From Lingula anatina (Eukaryota > Brachiopoda > Lingulata > Lingulida > Lingulidae), in assembly GCF_001039355.2 (NCBI RefSeq), contig NW_019775445.1, positions 1-48,840 of the forward strand: a DNA stretch of 48,840 nucleotides, given 5' to 3'. Shown piece by piece: positions 1 to 21,728 of the stretch (position 1 is the first letter of the stretch; each line of letters starts with the position of its first letter). Below the pieces are notes generated by a model. The model was not told the DNA's origin, ran no database searches, and was given only the letters and a program-made list of their open reading frames with translations. The position numbers and the translations under genes are program-made.

Positions 1-1586
1 AAAACAAAGATGCAGGCAAGTCTAATGTTCTGATATGCCATCCATCAGTAAATGAAATGTCAAATGATTTTATTTTACTTCTTTATAAATAAAGTTTAAT
101 AGTAAAACATTTATAAAGAAAAATTAGTTGCAGTTATAAAGCTTTTGTTGTTCAAACGGATCTCATGAATTGACCAGTCAAGTAATTGATGTAGCCTGTT
201 TAACGCCACCTTTGCTGCGTAGTACGTCCTCCGGGCGAATTTTGCTTTGCAAGCGTCATCGGCTCTTAGCTTGGCAAATTCAACATGTCAGTTGTACGTA
301 CATATTATATCAATACTTTTTCTTTATAAAGTGAAAAAAGAACAAGCCTGTAGCTCAAAAAAATGTGTAAGTTCAGCTATTTTTCAAGTAAAGAAATCGC
401 TGCTCTACTTCCTTGTGGTCTCCATATTTTAACCCCACCTCAAGGCAGATCTCGTAAAATCACGGGGAAATTTGGTCTTCTCGTTGAGAACCCGGACAGC
501 CTCTATTGTCCTTTCCTTTGTTTTACACAGGAAGTAATGTGCTGCAGCAGCAAATCAACATGCACTTTCACACAGCAGTACCTTCATTGCAGGCAAACTG
601 TATATGTTTTAAACTACACTTTGAAAAAAAAAGAAATTCACACATTAATGTCCTTGTTAATGTTTCACTTGTCTTGGTGCTTTTAATGAAGTTGCACTCA
701 ACCATAATTTACCCTCAGCTACCTTGTGCAAGCCCCATTAATTATACATAACACACAGAGTCAAGCATCTATTGTGTATAATTATCTTGAAAATGAAAAA
801 CCAAAAGTTTTGTATAAAAGTGAATTCAATAAGCCATATCATATCCACATCAATTCTAGTTTAGAGAGGGATCCGATAAAGTATATATTGAATAAATACT
901 TGGGTCATTTAAGTTCATGTGCATGATATATACTCATTAAACAATGAACAATGCCTTGCCTAAAGTCTCAGTGAGTAATTCTCGAGTAAAAAAACTGTAG
1001 GCAATTTATGTTGTGTCTGTAATGTAAAATATGTTTTACCTGTTAAATAGTAGTTTAAAACAAAACATAAAAGGATATTAAACAGTAAATCCTTTCTCAC
1101 TATCCATTTGTCCGGTGACCTCAAGCTACAAGCAACAGATGATATCCTTCCAGAGCATATGTCCACAATTGTGGATGTATCACATCATTTACGTGATTCT
1201 AAATAAGAGGGTAGCACTTAATATCACATTAACTGTTTTTAAGCAACAGGCAGACATCCTAGTATAATGAAATTTGTCTTCTGTATCTACACATGCTCTC
1301 TACTAGACTTTAGGCCTATCCAACTACCAAACTCGACACCAAATGATCCCGAATTCACCAGTAGATCAGATCACACTACCCATTTTCAGTACTGACACAC
1401 TGACACCCTGCAGGGGCACAGTAATTAAATCTCGGCTCAATTCAACCGGGCGAGGGACAACGCGTGAGGAGGCATGTGAGAGATGGAGAGGTCATTACAG
1501 GATTAAGTGGTCTTCTTTTCATGTAGGTCCGCCATATTTAGGTTGTGGCCTAGCTAGCACTCAGCTCTTCTCATTCTGAATGGTCT
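1..1586. other. Left flank, probably intron 3 of the MSK-type kinase; no recognised exon
   Basis: No exon with family similarity was found here. The next kinase exon, which should follow the exon ending at 2182, is not visible, so this stretch is probably intron. A higher-GC patch near 184-287 is open on the minus strand for about 34 codons before it runs into AT-rich sequence, with no start codon and weak splice signals; it is unassigned. A decayed inverted-repeat fragment occupies about 1510-1586. Confidence 0.4.
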
Positions 1587-1769
1587 CTTAGGCCCCATTC
1601 AGAATAGGGGACTAACTAGTCCGAGGGTCAAATATGGCAACCCACTACAAAGCTTACCATCCAATCCACCAATAGACACTGAATAGATATCCCGTGGGGA
1701 AGTATTCAAGTAGGTCGGCCATATTCGACACTCAGACTAGTTAGTCCCCTATTCCGAATGGGGACTAAG
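1587..1769. mobile_element. Palindromic MITE, 183 bp
   Basis: The two ends are near-perfect inverted copies of each other for about 50 bp. The left end starts TTAGGCCCCATTCAGAATAG, and the right end read in reverse starts TTAGTCCCCATTCGGAATAG; both continue through GGGACTAACTAGTC. No coding capacity is seen, so it is a non-autonomous DNA transposon. A TTA/TAA trinucleotide at the borders would suit a PIF/Harbinger origin, but that is inference. Sequence at 1510-1586 resembles the right arm and is probably an older partial copy. Confidence 0.75.
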
Positions 1770-2181
1770 TGATAACAAGATTAAACTTTTTTGTAAACCC
1801 TGAATTTAAGACCCAATGCAAGCCAGCATCTTCATTTTCAAATTTCCATACACAAACCGCTATTTGCGTCTGAATTTGAGCAACAATTTGATTGAAGTTA
1901 ACCATGTCAATCTCAAATGCTGAAAGGTTTATATACTATATCATAAGCCCTTCAAAAGAACCAATCAATATGGATGAGTGGATGGGCATCTGTGACTGGT
2001 GAGGTAAACTTCAATCAAACCAGCAGCATGAGTGTCGGTGTTTGATAAGTGTGAACATGTAGAGGTTTGAAATAAAGAAGCCTGTATGTATCTTACCTAA
2101 AGCTCAGGAGAAACTTTGTTTAATATCTTAAATAACCATATTAAGGTTTGTATTTTTGGTATCATCTTTTCTTCAACTCAC

Positions 2182-5100
2182 CAAGTATGAGGTGAAGCTT
2201 GGCATCTGTTTGGAATGCATAGTGAAGGGTGACCAGGAATGGTGACTGGCGAATGGCTTCTAAGACCTGGCGTTCCGTCTTTGTGTGCTCTGTGGTCTTT
2301 GTTTTCTGTACAATGCTGGCTTTTTTCAATACTTTCATGGCATATAACCTCTCCTTATCCCCTCCACGAATTTTTTTGACTAGGAATACTTTGCCATAAG
2401 CTAAAATGGAGCAAAGTGGAAAATGGATTAAAATGGCATTTTAACCTTTTCAGTTTCTTTCTCTGGCACATCTGCTTTTCTGAAATTTACCAAATTGCAA
2501 CTTTCCCAATACTGCATGAATGTGAAAATAAAAGCCTGTGATTGATCTCTTAACAGCACATTTAACTTTCCTATACATAATTTCTTTCAACAGTCAGTCA
2601 GCACAGCATGTTACAGTGTCTGGGGTAGCGCTAACACTCGCCAATTTAGCCAAATGCTAAAACTGACTTAAATTGGCTAAAGAAAAAGGGCTGAATTTGA
2701 CTTGTTTTAGCCAAATTCTAACCATTTTGATAACAAATTGACAAAAATGTGCTGATTTGGCTAAGCAAAAAAAAATTGCTAGCACTACCCCAGAGTGTAG
2801 TATAATAATGACCAATCATGATTTCAGGGCATTGCACTGTGACCTTAGCCACATCCTTAATGTATGGACAAAATTAGGTCCTCACCTCCAGTTCCTAGCA
2901 CCTTTAACAGCTCAAAGTCATGCATGCTGACCCTTCCTTGGCCATCCATGTTAACTGAAAGTAGAAGTAGAAGAGCTAGATATTAAAGATAGTGCAAGAT
3001 CTACTGGTGGAAATGTGGTTCTAATTATGTGTTGCATATTTGTTTTTTGTTTGGTTGGTTGGTTTTCCAGGGGGCTAAGTGAGGGGGGGGAACAAAATCA
3101 TTGGCCTGAGACAGGTTCTCAGCAATGACCAATGCAAAGTATTCTTTTCTCTAGCTTGGTCTTACATCTAACCTAAATGGAGGTTGCCTTTAAATTTTAT
3201 TGTTTATACAATATACACCTTTTAAAAACAAAATGCAGTAAAATCATGTGCAATTCTAACAAAAAAAAAACAAGTTCAGTTACCATATCATTTAAACATA
3301 TTTAAACAGTATGCGCAAATAGTAGTACACCTGTTCCCTTTCCAAAGCTCCAAAACCCAACATGCAAATTCTTCCCATAGAGATAAGTTGAAAGGAAGGA
3401 AGCTACAGCATTTGTCAACTAGCCTAAATACAGCTAGCATTTGTATAATTCAGTAGCACCTGGTTAAGTGTAACCACAACAAAAGAAATGACAGCGCACT
3501 AGAGTCAATGCAATCATTATGCCAAACCTATAATTTCCTTTATGATATCCTTAAAATCACAACAGATAACCAATAGGATGAATAAAACAAAACATTACCA
3601 TATTTCTTACCATAGTTTTCTGTATCTAATAAACCAGATGTATGCCTTCTTTATACCTTCCTAACTAAGTAAATCAGGGAGCACAAAAAACTTTGGTTAA
3701 CAGTTTCTATGTAAAGGGCTTAACTTATACTATCACTATCAACTACTTCATACTGAGAGAAACTTCTTTAGCATAAAAAGAATAATATAAACTGTGCTCA
3801 GACAGACACACATTCCCAATCACAGATCAGGACTATTAATTTGTCATGTTAAAATCCACTAAACTTTCAACAAAACAGTTATATGAACATCATTTTGAAG
3901 CAATAAATACTTAGTACCCCCAAGAGCAATACACCAAACTTACACATAAAGCATGCCAAGCTAGCTTATAAGTTCAGCAGTGAGGCGAAGCAGCAGTGGC
4001 CTTTACAAGATGACCAGGTGAACTTGGAACAAGGGAACAGGTGCTTTGTCACACTGGGCCACAGCGTGTGTCCTGGGGCACCACCTGTACCAACTGGTCA
4101 GTAAATGGAGCTTATTCTTTGCCTATACTGATATGCTCCTTTTCACTCAAAGATATAAAATAACTCAAGAAGGCTACAGAAACTAAGAGAATTGCAAAGA
4201 AATAAAGTTCTTGGTCATTTTGGTCAGTCTGTCTTTGCTTGGTGTATTTGCCGACCAATCCAGAATCAACAAGGAAAGATTGCTGCAGGGCTAACTCTGC
4301 CTTAGAAGCTGTCACCATTTGCAGTTCAAAAAAAGATCATTCCAGCATCAGATGTGATTAGTAATAAAGTGCAGATAATTCAAATAAAAATTGAAGACGA
4401 AAACATTTATAAAAAAATAGAATAAAATAATCAACTTTGGTGAAACAAAGCAGTTTATCGCATATGGTAAAATGCAATATATGTGCTTGTGCAAGCATAG
4501 AATAAACATGTTGAACAAAAAAGTCCAAGTTTAAAATGCAATTGGCTCCACTGGCACTGTCGGAAAACACATTGCCAGACAAGATGTGATATCTGAACTT
4601 AGTACCTTACTATCCAAGTAGATAGTGAGATAACATTTTTTTAACACATACTGCTTGGCATGAGATTTAATGGGATCGCACAGTCTTAAGACTGAGGTCC
4701 CATTCCCAAAGGCATATATGCTGTAGGTCTACACGGATCCACCCGACTCTGCCAGGATACGCACTGAGTGCAGTTCGCTTAGCATATTAACCATCCTCTT
4801 TCTGGTATTAAGTAGAAAACAGAAAAGCTGGTGAATACACGAGTATGTTGGAAACATTAGGAGTGTCATACAGTTAAGTTGATTGCACTTAGCACAACCA
4901 CCCGCAGAGTTTGGTTGATTCATATACACCAATGGCATGTCTATGGGAATGGGATCCAACTTCCAAGCAATTACAAGATTTGGAGGAAAGAAAATAAGCA
5001 AAACATTATCCATGGTTAAATTCTGTCAGTTTTTATTCATTGTTGAACCACACTTTCTAGCCTGCCATAATTTCTAACCTTACTCTATCCAAATCCTATG

Positions 5101-6749
5101 AAATCTTGCCTGATTTTATGTTGAGTCGTGAAACTTCAGGCTATACTGTATGATTCCCATCCAGATTCACAGAAACCAACAGCAAAACCATGCAACAAGT
5201 TTGCTGTTCTAGGGACAATGGCACAATACAATTGCTCAAATATCCCAAGCAAAGACTAGACGGGCTCATCTCCCCATAAAACAAACTCTGATATTTTGAC
5301 TCAGTGACAATCAAGCCATAATGTAATCAGAACAGTGTCTTACTTATTAAAAGTAACCTACTTTCCCCCATTTCAATACCCTGCAACAAAAATCTCCAAG
5401 CAGCATGACTGTAAGCTGATGGATCATATGGTTTTTATGTCATGCACATGAAAGGTGTATGTACATTATGTTACTGAGAAAGGACAAAGTGTGAATTACT
5501 TCTCATGATAGCCACTCTGTCACCATAATCAGACTGGCCATTGATATCTAAAGTGCAACAAACTTTACAAGACCATGGTCTATTTTACAAAATAGGGAAC
5601 AGTAAGAGACATAATGCTAGGCTAATTTTGTCTTTGACCTTTTCCTTTATAACGTGCAACAATGATTGACAGTTATAATAAACAATAAAATGACAATAGT
5701 ATCAATTTCAAAGAAAATTACATTATTTGCATGCCATGGCAACGGTACTTTTACACTTATTCGTGTCATAAACATCAATCAACACTTTTTTCAACAGACA
5801 GAATTAATCTGAAAGACATAAAAAACCAAAAAATCAATTTTTAATTCTAAACCTCTCAATTTCCAATCATATGATAGAACATATTTCACCTGGTAACTTA
5901 ATTTTTAAAAAGAAAAAGACATGCAGTTAAAATATCCTATGTGCTCAAGTAAACTTAAACTCCCTCTCATGGTTTATCATCTAACAAAAAAAGTTCTCAA
6001 AAAGAGGAACACATTTTTTCTTCTGAAATCTCACTTTCAAATACTGAAAGAAAAGCGATTTGAAGGACACTATGTGATATTCCTGTTCATAGTTTTTCAA
6101 AATTTGTGCTCTTTTCTAAACCATGCCTTCGCTATTACAAGTGATTTAGCATTTTTTTTCCAGGTCTCATGCTACTACATAAAAATCTTATAAACTGGTT
6201 GTAAACATTTTTCCAAAACACCTCTTGCAAAAGATATTCAATAGTAAAAACAAACACTTTTGAATATATATATGTTAAAACACGAAAGTTAGCGAGGAAA
6301 TAGAAAAGCTTAGTTCATCTTTTGTGTAAATGAACCAAGTGCAAAATAAATTGTACTTGCTTTGCAAATTAGATCTACATTCCAAATCCCTGTATATTGG
6401 TCGTTATAAGCTTTAACAATAACAACTATGTGGTGCTAAGGTAAATTAAAGACTGTAAGCACAAATAAAAAATCCTAAAATTTAACACATCAATACTTTT
6501 TGAAAGCAATATTGGGTATATTTTATTTTCCAAACTTATCACAATGAACTACAATGTAAACAATTCACAAGCGACAAAGGGAATGATCACGTCGATGAGA
6601 TAACTTTATGTGGCACCGAGCAGCTGCGAGTGACCTAAAACTTTGTAGCGTGCACTTAGTGCAAGTAGACAAAACTTACCATCACCAAGCTCGTGTGTGA
6701 CCATATCAGGGTCCTGACTACCAGACTGGCTTGCTTCTGCAGCAGCCAT
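2182..6749 (-). CDS. RPS6KA5: MSK-type ribosomal protein S6 kinase, 5' part (three exons)
   Basis: Nuclear kinases of this family act downstream of ERK and p38 and phosphorylate CREB and histone H3. Coding exons are 6749-6680, 2954-2886 and 2400-2182, all with GT-AG borders and matching phases. They give 119 residues: a short variable N-terminus, then the start of the N-terminal AGC kinase domain. FELLKVLGTGAYGKVFLVKK is the glycine loop; GTGAYGK is the MSK form, where RSK has GQGSFGK. The ATP lysine is Lys69 (YAMKVLKK) and the helix-C glutamate is Glu89. The segment ends at LHLIL, so most of the protein lies past the left edge. The ATG at 6749 is the first in frame; the reading frame upstream has no earlier ATG. 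Intron 1 is 3.7 kb. MSK1 versus MSK2 cannot be decided from this part. Confidence 0.9.
2620..2793. mobile_element. MITE in kinase intron 2, 174 bp
   Basis: The ends are inverted copies: CTGGGGTAGCGCTAACA on the left and, read in reverse, CTGGGGTAGTGCTAGCA on the right. The interior repeats the string TTAGCCAAAT in both orientations. AGTGT directly flanks both ends (2615-2619 and 2794-2798) and may be a target duplication. No open frame. The superfamily is not determined. Confidence 0.7.
2955..6679 (-). other. Kinase intron 1, otherwise empty
   Basis: A 3.7-kb AT-rich intron with a GTAAGT donor at its upper end and a TTTCAG acceptor at its lower end. No tRNA, rRNA or large repeat was recognised. 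It contains one 68-codon minus-strand frame at 4112-4318, listed separately, and a GC-richer patch at about 3990-4100 with no clear function. Confidence 0.6.
4112..4318 (-). CDS. Possible small single-pass membrane protein, 68 aa, unrecognised
   Basis: The frame opens with an ATG at 4318 with G at +4. It encodes a polar N-terminal half rich in Lys, Gln and Asp, then a hydrophobic stretch at about residues 41-60 (ELYFFAILLVSVAFLSYF), then a short charged tail before TAA. That is the shape of a small tail-anchored or single-pass membrane protein. It sits inside kinase intron 1 on the same strand. Frames of this length arise by chance in AT-rich DNA, no family was recognised, and no splice or poly(A) signal supports it strongly. 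Confidence 0.2.
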   Translation of the reverse strand: MVTASKAELALQQSFLVDSGLVGKYTKQRQTDQNDQELYFFAILLVSVAFLSYFISLSEKEHISIGKE

Positions 6750-6828
6750 TGCTACAGATTGTGCAAAATATCGATAAAAACGAAGCCTCCCGGCAGCCGT
6801 CCAAAGTTTCTGTTTTGCAGTTGCTCTA

Positions 6829-6853
6829 TCCCACAATGCCCTACGGCCGGAAA
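6829..6853. promoter_or_regulatory. Shared promoter elements between the kinase gene and MTIF2
   Basis: CCCACAATGCC at 6830-6840 matches the core of the ZNF143/Staf motif known from vertebrate housekeeping promoters, and CCGGAA at 6847-6852 is a core ETS site. They lie 80-105 bp upstream of the kinase ATG on one side and on the MTIF2 side of the divergent spacer. ETS plus ZNF143 pairs are common at bidirectional promoters of nuclear genes for mitochondrial proteins. Function here is inferred from motif match and position only. Confidence 0.45.
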
Positions 6854-7504
6854 TCCAGGGGTGCGCATTAAGGCAGTATATACAGCGCGTGGAGATACAT
6901 TGACCTTCTTAGAAAGAATACATTATTTTTTCAAGTAAAATGAATTATAATATATTTATTAAGCGTAAAAATAATTTTAAATTTATTTAGCCCATGTCTC
7001 TTGGAAAATTTTGAGAAGGGCAGTTGTTGCATGTTCATTATTTCAACAGAACACATGCGTGTCTATCAATTACGTTTTAGTAATGGCAGCTTCCATCAGC
7101 AAACTAGGCATAGGATTACCACTGAGCAAACCAAACTTTAGGGTTTCTCCTGGCAAGTCGCAATAGCACTGGCACTAGTCTAGCATGATGTACATCCCTT
7201 GGATTCCCCTGGCACGTAACGTTTAAACTTTACCGTAGTCTTTGGGATGTTTAAGCAATGCGATTTTAATAAAGATAAAGCATTAGGGTGAGTGTAATTG
7301 CTATATTAAGTTAATAATCGGAATCTTGAAAATAACGAATTTTTCTCCTCAGACTCGGAATGACAGCTGCTTGCATAACGCACGTAGGCCCATGAAGCTG
7401 CAACATCGTTAACAACATACTCAAACTGGAGTTGCTTTTACCACATAATTCCTAGTAGCTCATTAGGTTTCAGACCATATCATTTGATTTATCAGGGCGA
7501 GTGT

Positions 7505-8152
7505 TAGATCGAGATTCATGTGTTAGCACTCCTATCAATTTTTGACATGTAAGCTGTGCTAACACATGAAAATAAAGTCCTCAAAAGTGTAAAATGACGA
7601 CCAATTTGCATATCCACCATGATGCAAGAGCTCTCAACTTTACTTCTCAACTGGCACACTCCTGTAAAGCCAACCAGTTTTCCAGTCGACAGAGCCACGA
7701 GTAAGGTAAATTTTTCTGCTTGTCTACCGCCGTGAAGTACCTGAAGAAAATTAAGTTTTACGCAGTTTTTTTCCCAACAGGAAGCAACTTATTGCATAAA
7801 ATCGAGTACAATATAAGGCCCATGAGCAATGTGATTATTTGAGAGTTTGTTTTTGTTTGTTAAACTTTTTTTCTTTAATTTCTTGCAAGAAGAAGTCTGT
7901 TTGAATCGACCACTTGCCCTCCCCTCATGTGTATGATTCCATACTACCTATGGCAAACTGGTAAACAAGTACATAAATCTTGTCTTACTGGCCGCCAGGC
8001 AGTACTTTTGATGGGGAACGGGTTGGCTTTACAGGAGTGTGAGTTTAACTGGTCATCATTTTACTCTTTTTGAGACCTTTGCTTCATGTGTTAATACAGC
8101 ATATACATATAAAAAACATCAATAGGAGTGCTAACGCATAAATTTCATGCTA
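7505..8152. mobile_element. Long inverted-repeat element, about 650 bp
   Basis: About 150-190 bp at each end are inverted, diverged copies. Shared blocks include GTTAGCACTCCTAT at the tips, a tract around TAACACATGAA, and CACTCCTGTAAAGCCAACC near the inner limits (about 7650 and 8025). The middle 300 bp has no coding frame. The tip sequence matches the 100-bp element at 37386-37485, so the two belong to one family. No flanking duplication could be recognised here, consistent with an older insertion. Confidence 0.7.
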
Positions 8153-8263
8153 AATATGTTTTATTGGATCTGCCAAAGTTAGCCTTTCCACCAGAAGTAT
8201 AATTATGTCTAGAATTCAAGGTTAAATACTTGTTGGTCTAATAATCAGGCAGAGTACCCAACA

Positions 8264-8266
<3 letters not shown>

Positions 8267-8335
<69 letters not shown>
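8267..8335. repeat. (TA)n microsatellite
   Basis: Uninterrupted TA dinucleotides for about 69 bp, 330 bp upstream of the MTIF2 acceptor. Confidence 0.95.
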
Positions 8336-8338
<3 letters not shown>

Positions 8339-8695
8339 GGGTTCATTTTCTGTTTACCAGATACAAGGGACCTGTATTACCTTTGTGTTAGAGATATGGT
8401 CTTTTCAGCTGATATAAATTTAATACTCTTTGTAATAGTTGTGTGTAACAACAGTACCATACCGTTTTTCTACTTCCTAATTACGATCCAAGTTTCTGAT
8501 TTGTATAGCAATTAAAATGCTCTCTACACAAGTTTGCAGATCTTTATTTTTAGAGCAAAATCAAGGTTAGATTTCTGTAATTTCTGAAGTTATTGCACAC
8601 TTTCCATGGTTATGCTTTTCTGTGAGCAGCATACTTTTTAATAATATCTTTTTTTTTCTTCTGTAGATCCAGTTTTGAATGCAGGAGAGATTTTA

Positions 8696-19288
<10,593 letters not shown>

Positions 19289-19611
19289 TTATTTTGAAAT
19301 TATGTTGTTATAAAATTCTTAGGGGGGGGGGGCTGCTTTAAGTACACTTTGATTTGAAACATTTATGAGAAAAAAGACAGCAGTGTCCAACTGGTAAGCA
19401 GATTATTGTAGTGATTTTGCTGCACCATTCTGTGCTCTCTTAAAATGCAGGCGCTCAGTATCAGTATCTTAACAAGGAGCTCATCTCCTGAAAGACTTAT
19501 TAACTATCATGTTATGTTTATGATGTTTCAAGAAATACTGGTTAATGATCACTGTATTTCCTTTTGTTAATTATTGTCCAAGTAACTTGGAAGAGGTTCA
19601 TTTGCAACTGT

Positions 19612-19617
19612 AATAAA
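19612..19617 (+). terminator. MTIF2 poly(A) signal
   Basis: AATAAA 324 bp after the MTIF2 stop codon, with T-rich sequence downstream, predicts cleavage at about 19630-19650. Confidence 0.7.
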
Positions 19618-19742
19618 ACTATTTATGATGAATATTAAGATTTTACTCAATTAAATCATTCTTTTTAACTTAAGTTAATAAGAATGGAGGCAAAAATACT
19701 GACTGAAAATAACTGCAAAGAAGTTGGCCAAACAGAAAAATC

Positions 19743-19748
19743 TTTATT
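19743..19748 (-). terminator. Minus-strand poly(A) signal
   Basis: TTTATT on the plus strand reads AATAAA on the minus strand. It is the first canonical signal noticed below the XDH stop (21729), so it could end a 2-kb XDH 3' UTR or the candidate gene at 19889-21090. Only about 125 bp separate it from the MTIF2 signal. Confidence 0.45.
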
Positions 19749-19888
19749 TTACCTTATGTCAAAACAGAAGAGTTGTGTATTTTATAACAAGAAGCTTAGT
19801 ATAAATTAATGCTGCTGGTATTATAAGAATGAATTCCATGTGATTGCACTTAATTAAGGATAAAAATAAATTCTTTAAAAGTTTCCTA

Positions 19889-21090
19889 TTAAAATACCAG
19901 GAGAGGAACTGCAGAAATATTAGGTGAAGTCAATCTGACATTGACAAATTTCTTTAAAGATGCATGCAAAGAGAGCATAGATTCCTTGTTCTGCATATAA
20001 ATTACAACTACCAGGTTCTCAAGTCCAAGTCCACAAACCAAAGGATAAACCAAATTAAGTGCTCCACCAAAAAAGGCTTTAAAACTGCACCATCTTAAAA
20101 TTTCTGGTCTTAAACTGGTCTTAGTTATCTGTTTGTAAAAGTCTGCCAAATGATTAAACAATGTAGAAGATATTACTGCTGCAATCACATAATTCAAATG
20201 AGAGCTGGCGAAAGCAAAAAGAGGGTTGTATATAGCACAGACAGTAAGCAGAAAACATCTGTTGAAGAATCGTCTTTAGGGGAATTATAAATTGAAACCC
20301 TATTGTACTTCCTTAAGTTATACTATTTGAAACTATTTGGTGGCATCTGTTGCATTAAGTGACAATAAATTGACATGTCTTGCTTTGTATGCATCTTTAA
20401 ATGAAAAGTATAAATGCAAAAATTCTGGTTACTTGCTATTAAATGCAAATAACATCATTAAAAACCTTAAAATATCACCTTTTTGATAAAACTAGTGGAA
20501 AAATTGTGTAAACGTTTTTTAGCTTTAAGTGACAATAATTTGACATGCTTTGTATGCATCTTTAAATGAAAAGTCTAAATACACACATTCTCGCTACTTG
20601 CTGTTAAATGCAAATAACATCATTAAAACTTTAAAATATTTGATAAAACTAGAGGAAAATTATGTAAACATTTTTAACTCCATTTCATATCACCCATTAA
20701 TCACCAAAGAAACTTTCTAATTCCTTCCCCTTTTTTAAAAAAGCAGAAAATGCTGCAACTCCTTTCAATTTATACCTGTAGCCCAGCCAATCTGTCAAAG
20801 ATATTCTCTTCTTAATCTTCTAGCATTTATCTTAATCTTCTAGCATTTTGCAAGTGACTTTTCCAAACTTCTTCATAATTACATAAATTCATATACATAC
20901 ACATGGCAATTTATGCTAAAAGGTAGCCACCACCTGTTAACCTACAAGAAAATGTTAAATATTTGTGCTCTTATAATGTATAATGTATAGTTACCATACA
21001 AAACTTTCGTTGTAATTGCCTTAATACTGCCGCATCTGAACAGATCAAATGGATTTCACAGCTGCCAAGTCTTATCTGATGTCCAACACC
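19889..21090 (-). CDS. Possible unrecognised membrane-protein gene fragment
   Basis: The lowest exon candidate (20258-19889) is open for 123 codons to a TAA and begins after a good acceptor (GATTCTTCAACAG). It is hydrophobic, with stretches such as VCAIYNPLFAFASS, NYVIAAVISSTLF and ALNLVYPLVCGLG, suggesting two to four membrane segments. Two upstream pieces are phase-compatible: 20819-20776, ending at a GTATAA donor, and 21090-20995, ending at a GTAACT donor. Joined, they read through without a stop. The acceptor at 21091 is poor, there is no start codon, and no family was recognised. It lies directly downstream of XDH on the same strand, ahead of the poly(A) signal at 19743. Alternatively it is open by chance within the XDH 3' UTR. 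Confidence 0.3.
20355..20690. repeat. 170-bp tandem duplication
   Basis: TTAAGTGACAATAAATTGAC at 20355 recurs as TTAAGTGACAATAATTTGAC at 20525. The two units stay alignable through TGTATGCATCTTTAAATGAA, TTAAATGCAAATAACATCAT and TTTGATAAAACTAG. They differ by scattered substitutions and a few short deletions. Confidence 0.85.
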
Positions 21091-21728
21091 CTTTCGTATA
21101 TATAAATATATATACATTTACTTGTAAAATATGTTGGTTTTAGTAAGGTGTATGCCATGACCTAACTGGGGTAATTACAGGCATACAGTTCTGAGTTTAT
21201 ATATATTTCTGATAAATGGTTTCACATAATATAGTCAAGTGACATAGCATAACTGTTATTAGAAATTATGAATGATATAAACTTAACAGGGACTTTACAG
21301 AGATGTAAACATGAGACAGATGCAATTCAAATAAAACCAACAGCAACACCTATTGGTATGCATTTATATTAAAAACACTCCTGACAGTGTTTTCAATTCT
21401 AATGCCTTAAATTATGGCAAACTTAATGTCCATTCTTACAAAGTGTTCTTGTTTCAAAGGGACAAATAATCCTCTTTCAACTAACTTATTCATTGACAGA
21501 AGTGCATAGCTGAATCATCAGATTCTCAAACATACCCCATTTCACCATTTTGTCCCTATTTCTGACAATTAAAATTATGGTGACCTGTCCACATTCTGTT
21601 CTGATGATTGTAAAATATTTATCATTAAAATGGTTACCTGCGCATGTTCTGTTCTGATAATTGTTATGTATTTATCAAAGCTAAATATGAATTGAACTTC
21701 CCTCATACACACATGGCATCGGTGTTTT

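Larger units (their letters stand above)
6853..8666. other. Divergent spacer with candidate MTIF2 5' UTR exon
   Basis: The first MTIF2 coding exon starts after an acceptor at 8665-8666, so at least one untranslated exon must lie upstream. A strong donor (AGG followed by GTGAGTG) at 7287/7288 is the best candidate end for it. The rest of the spacer is filled by a long inverted-repeat element (7505-8152) and an AT microsatellite (8267-8335). Confidence 0.45.

Noticed and set aside
4729-5013. A 94-codon minus-strand frame with a good start context
   Set aside because: No domain, splice support or recognisable family, and the composition is that of AT-rich intron. Such frames are expected by chance.
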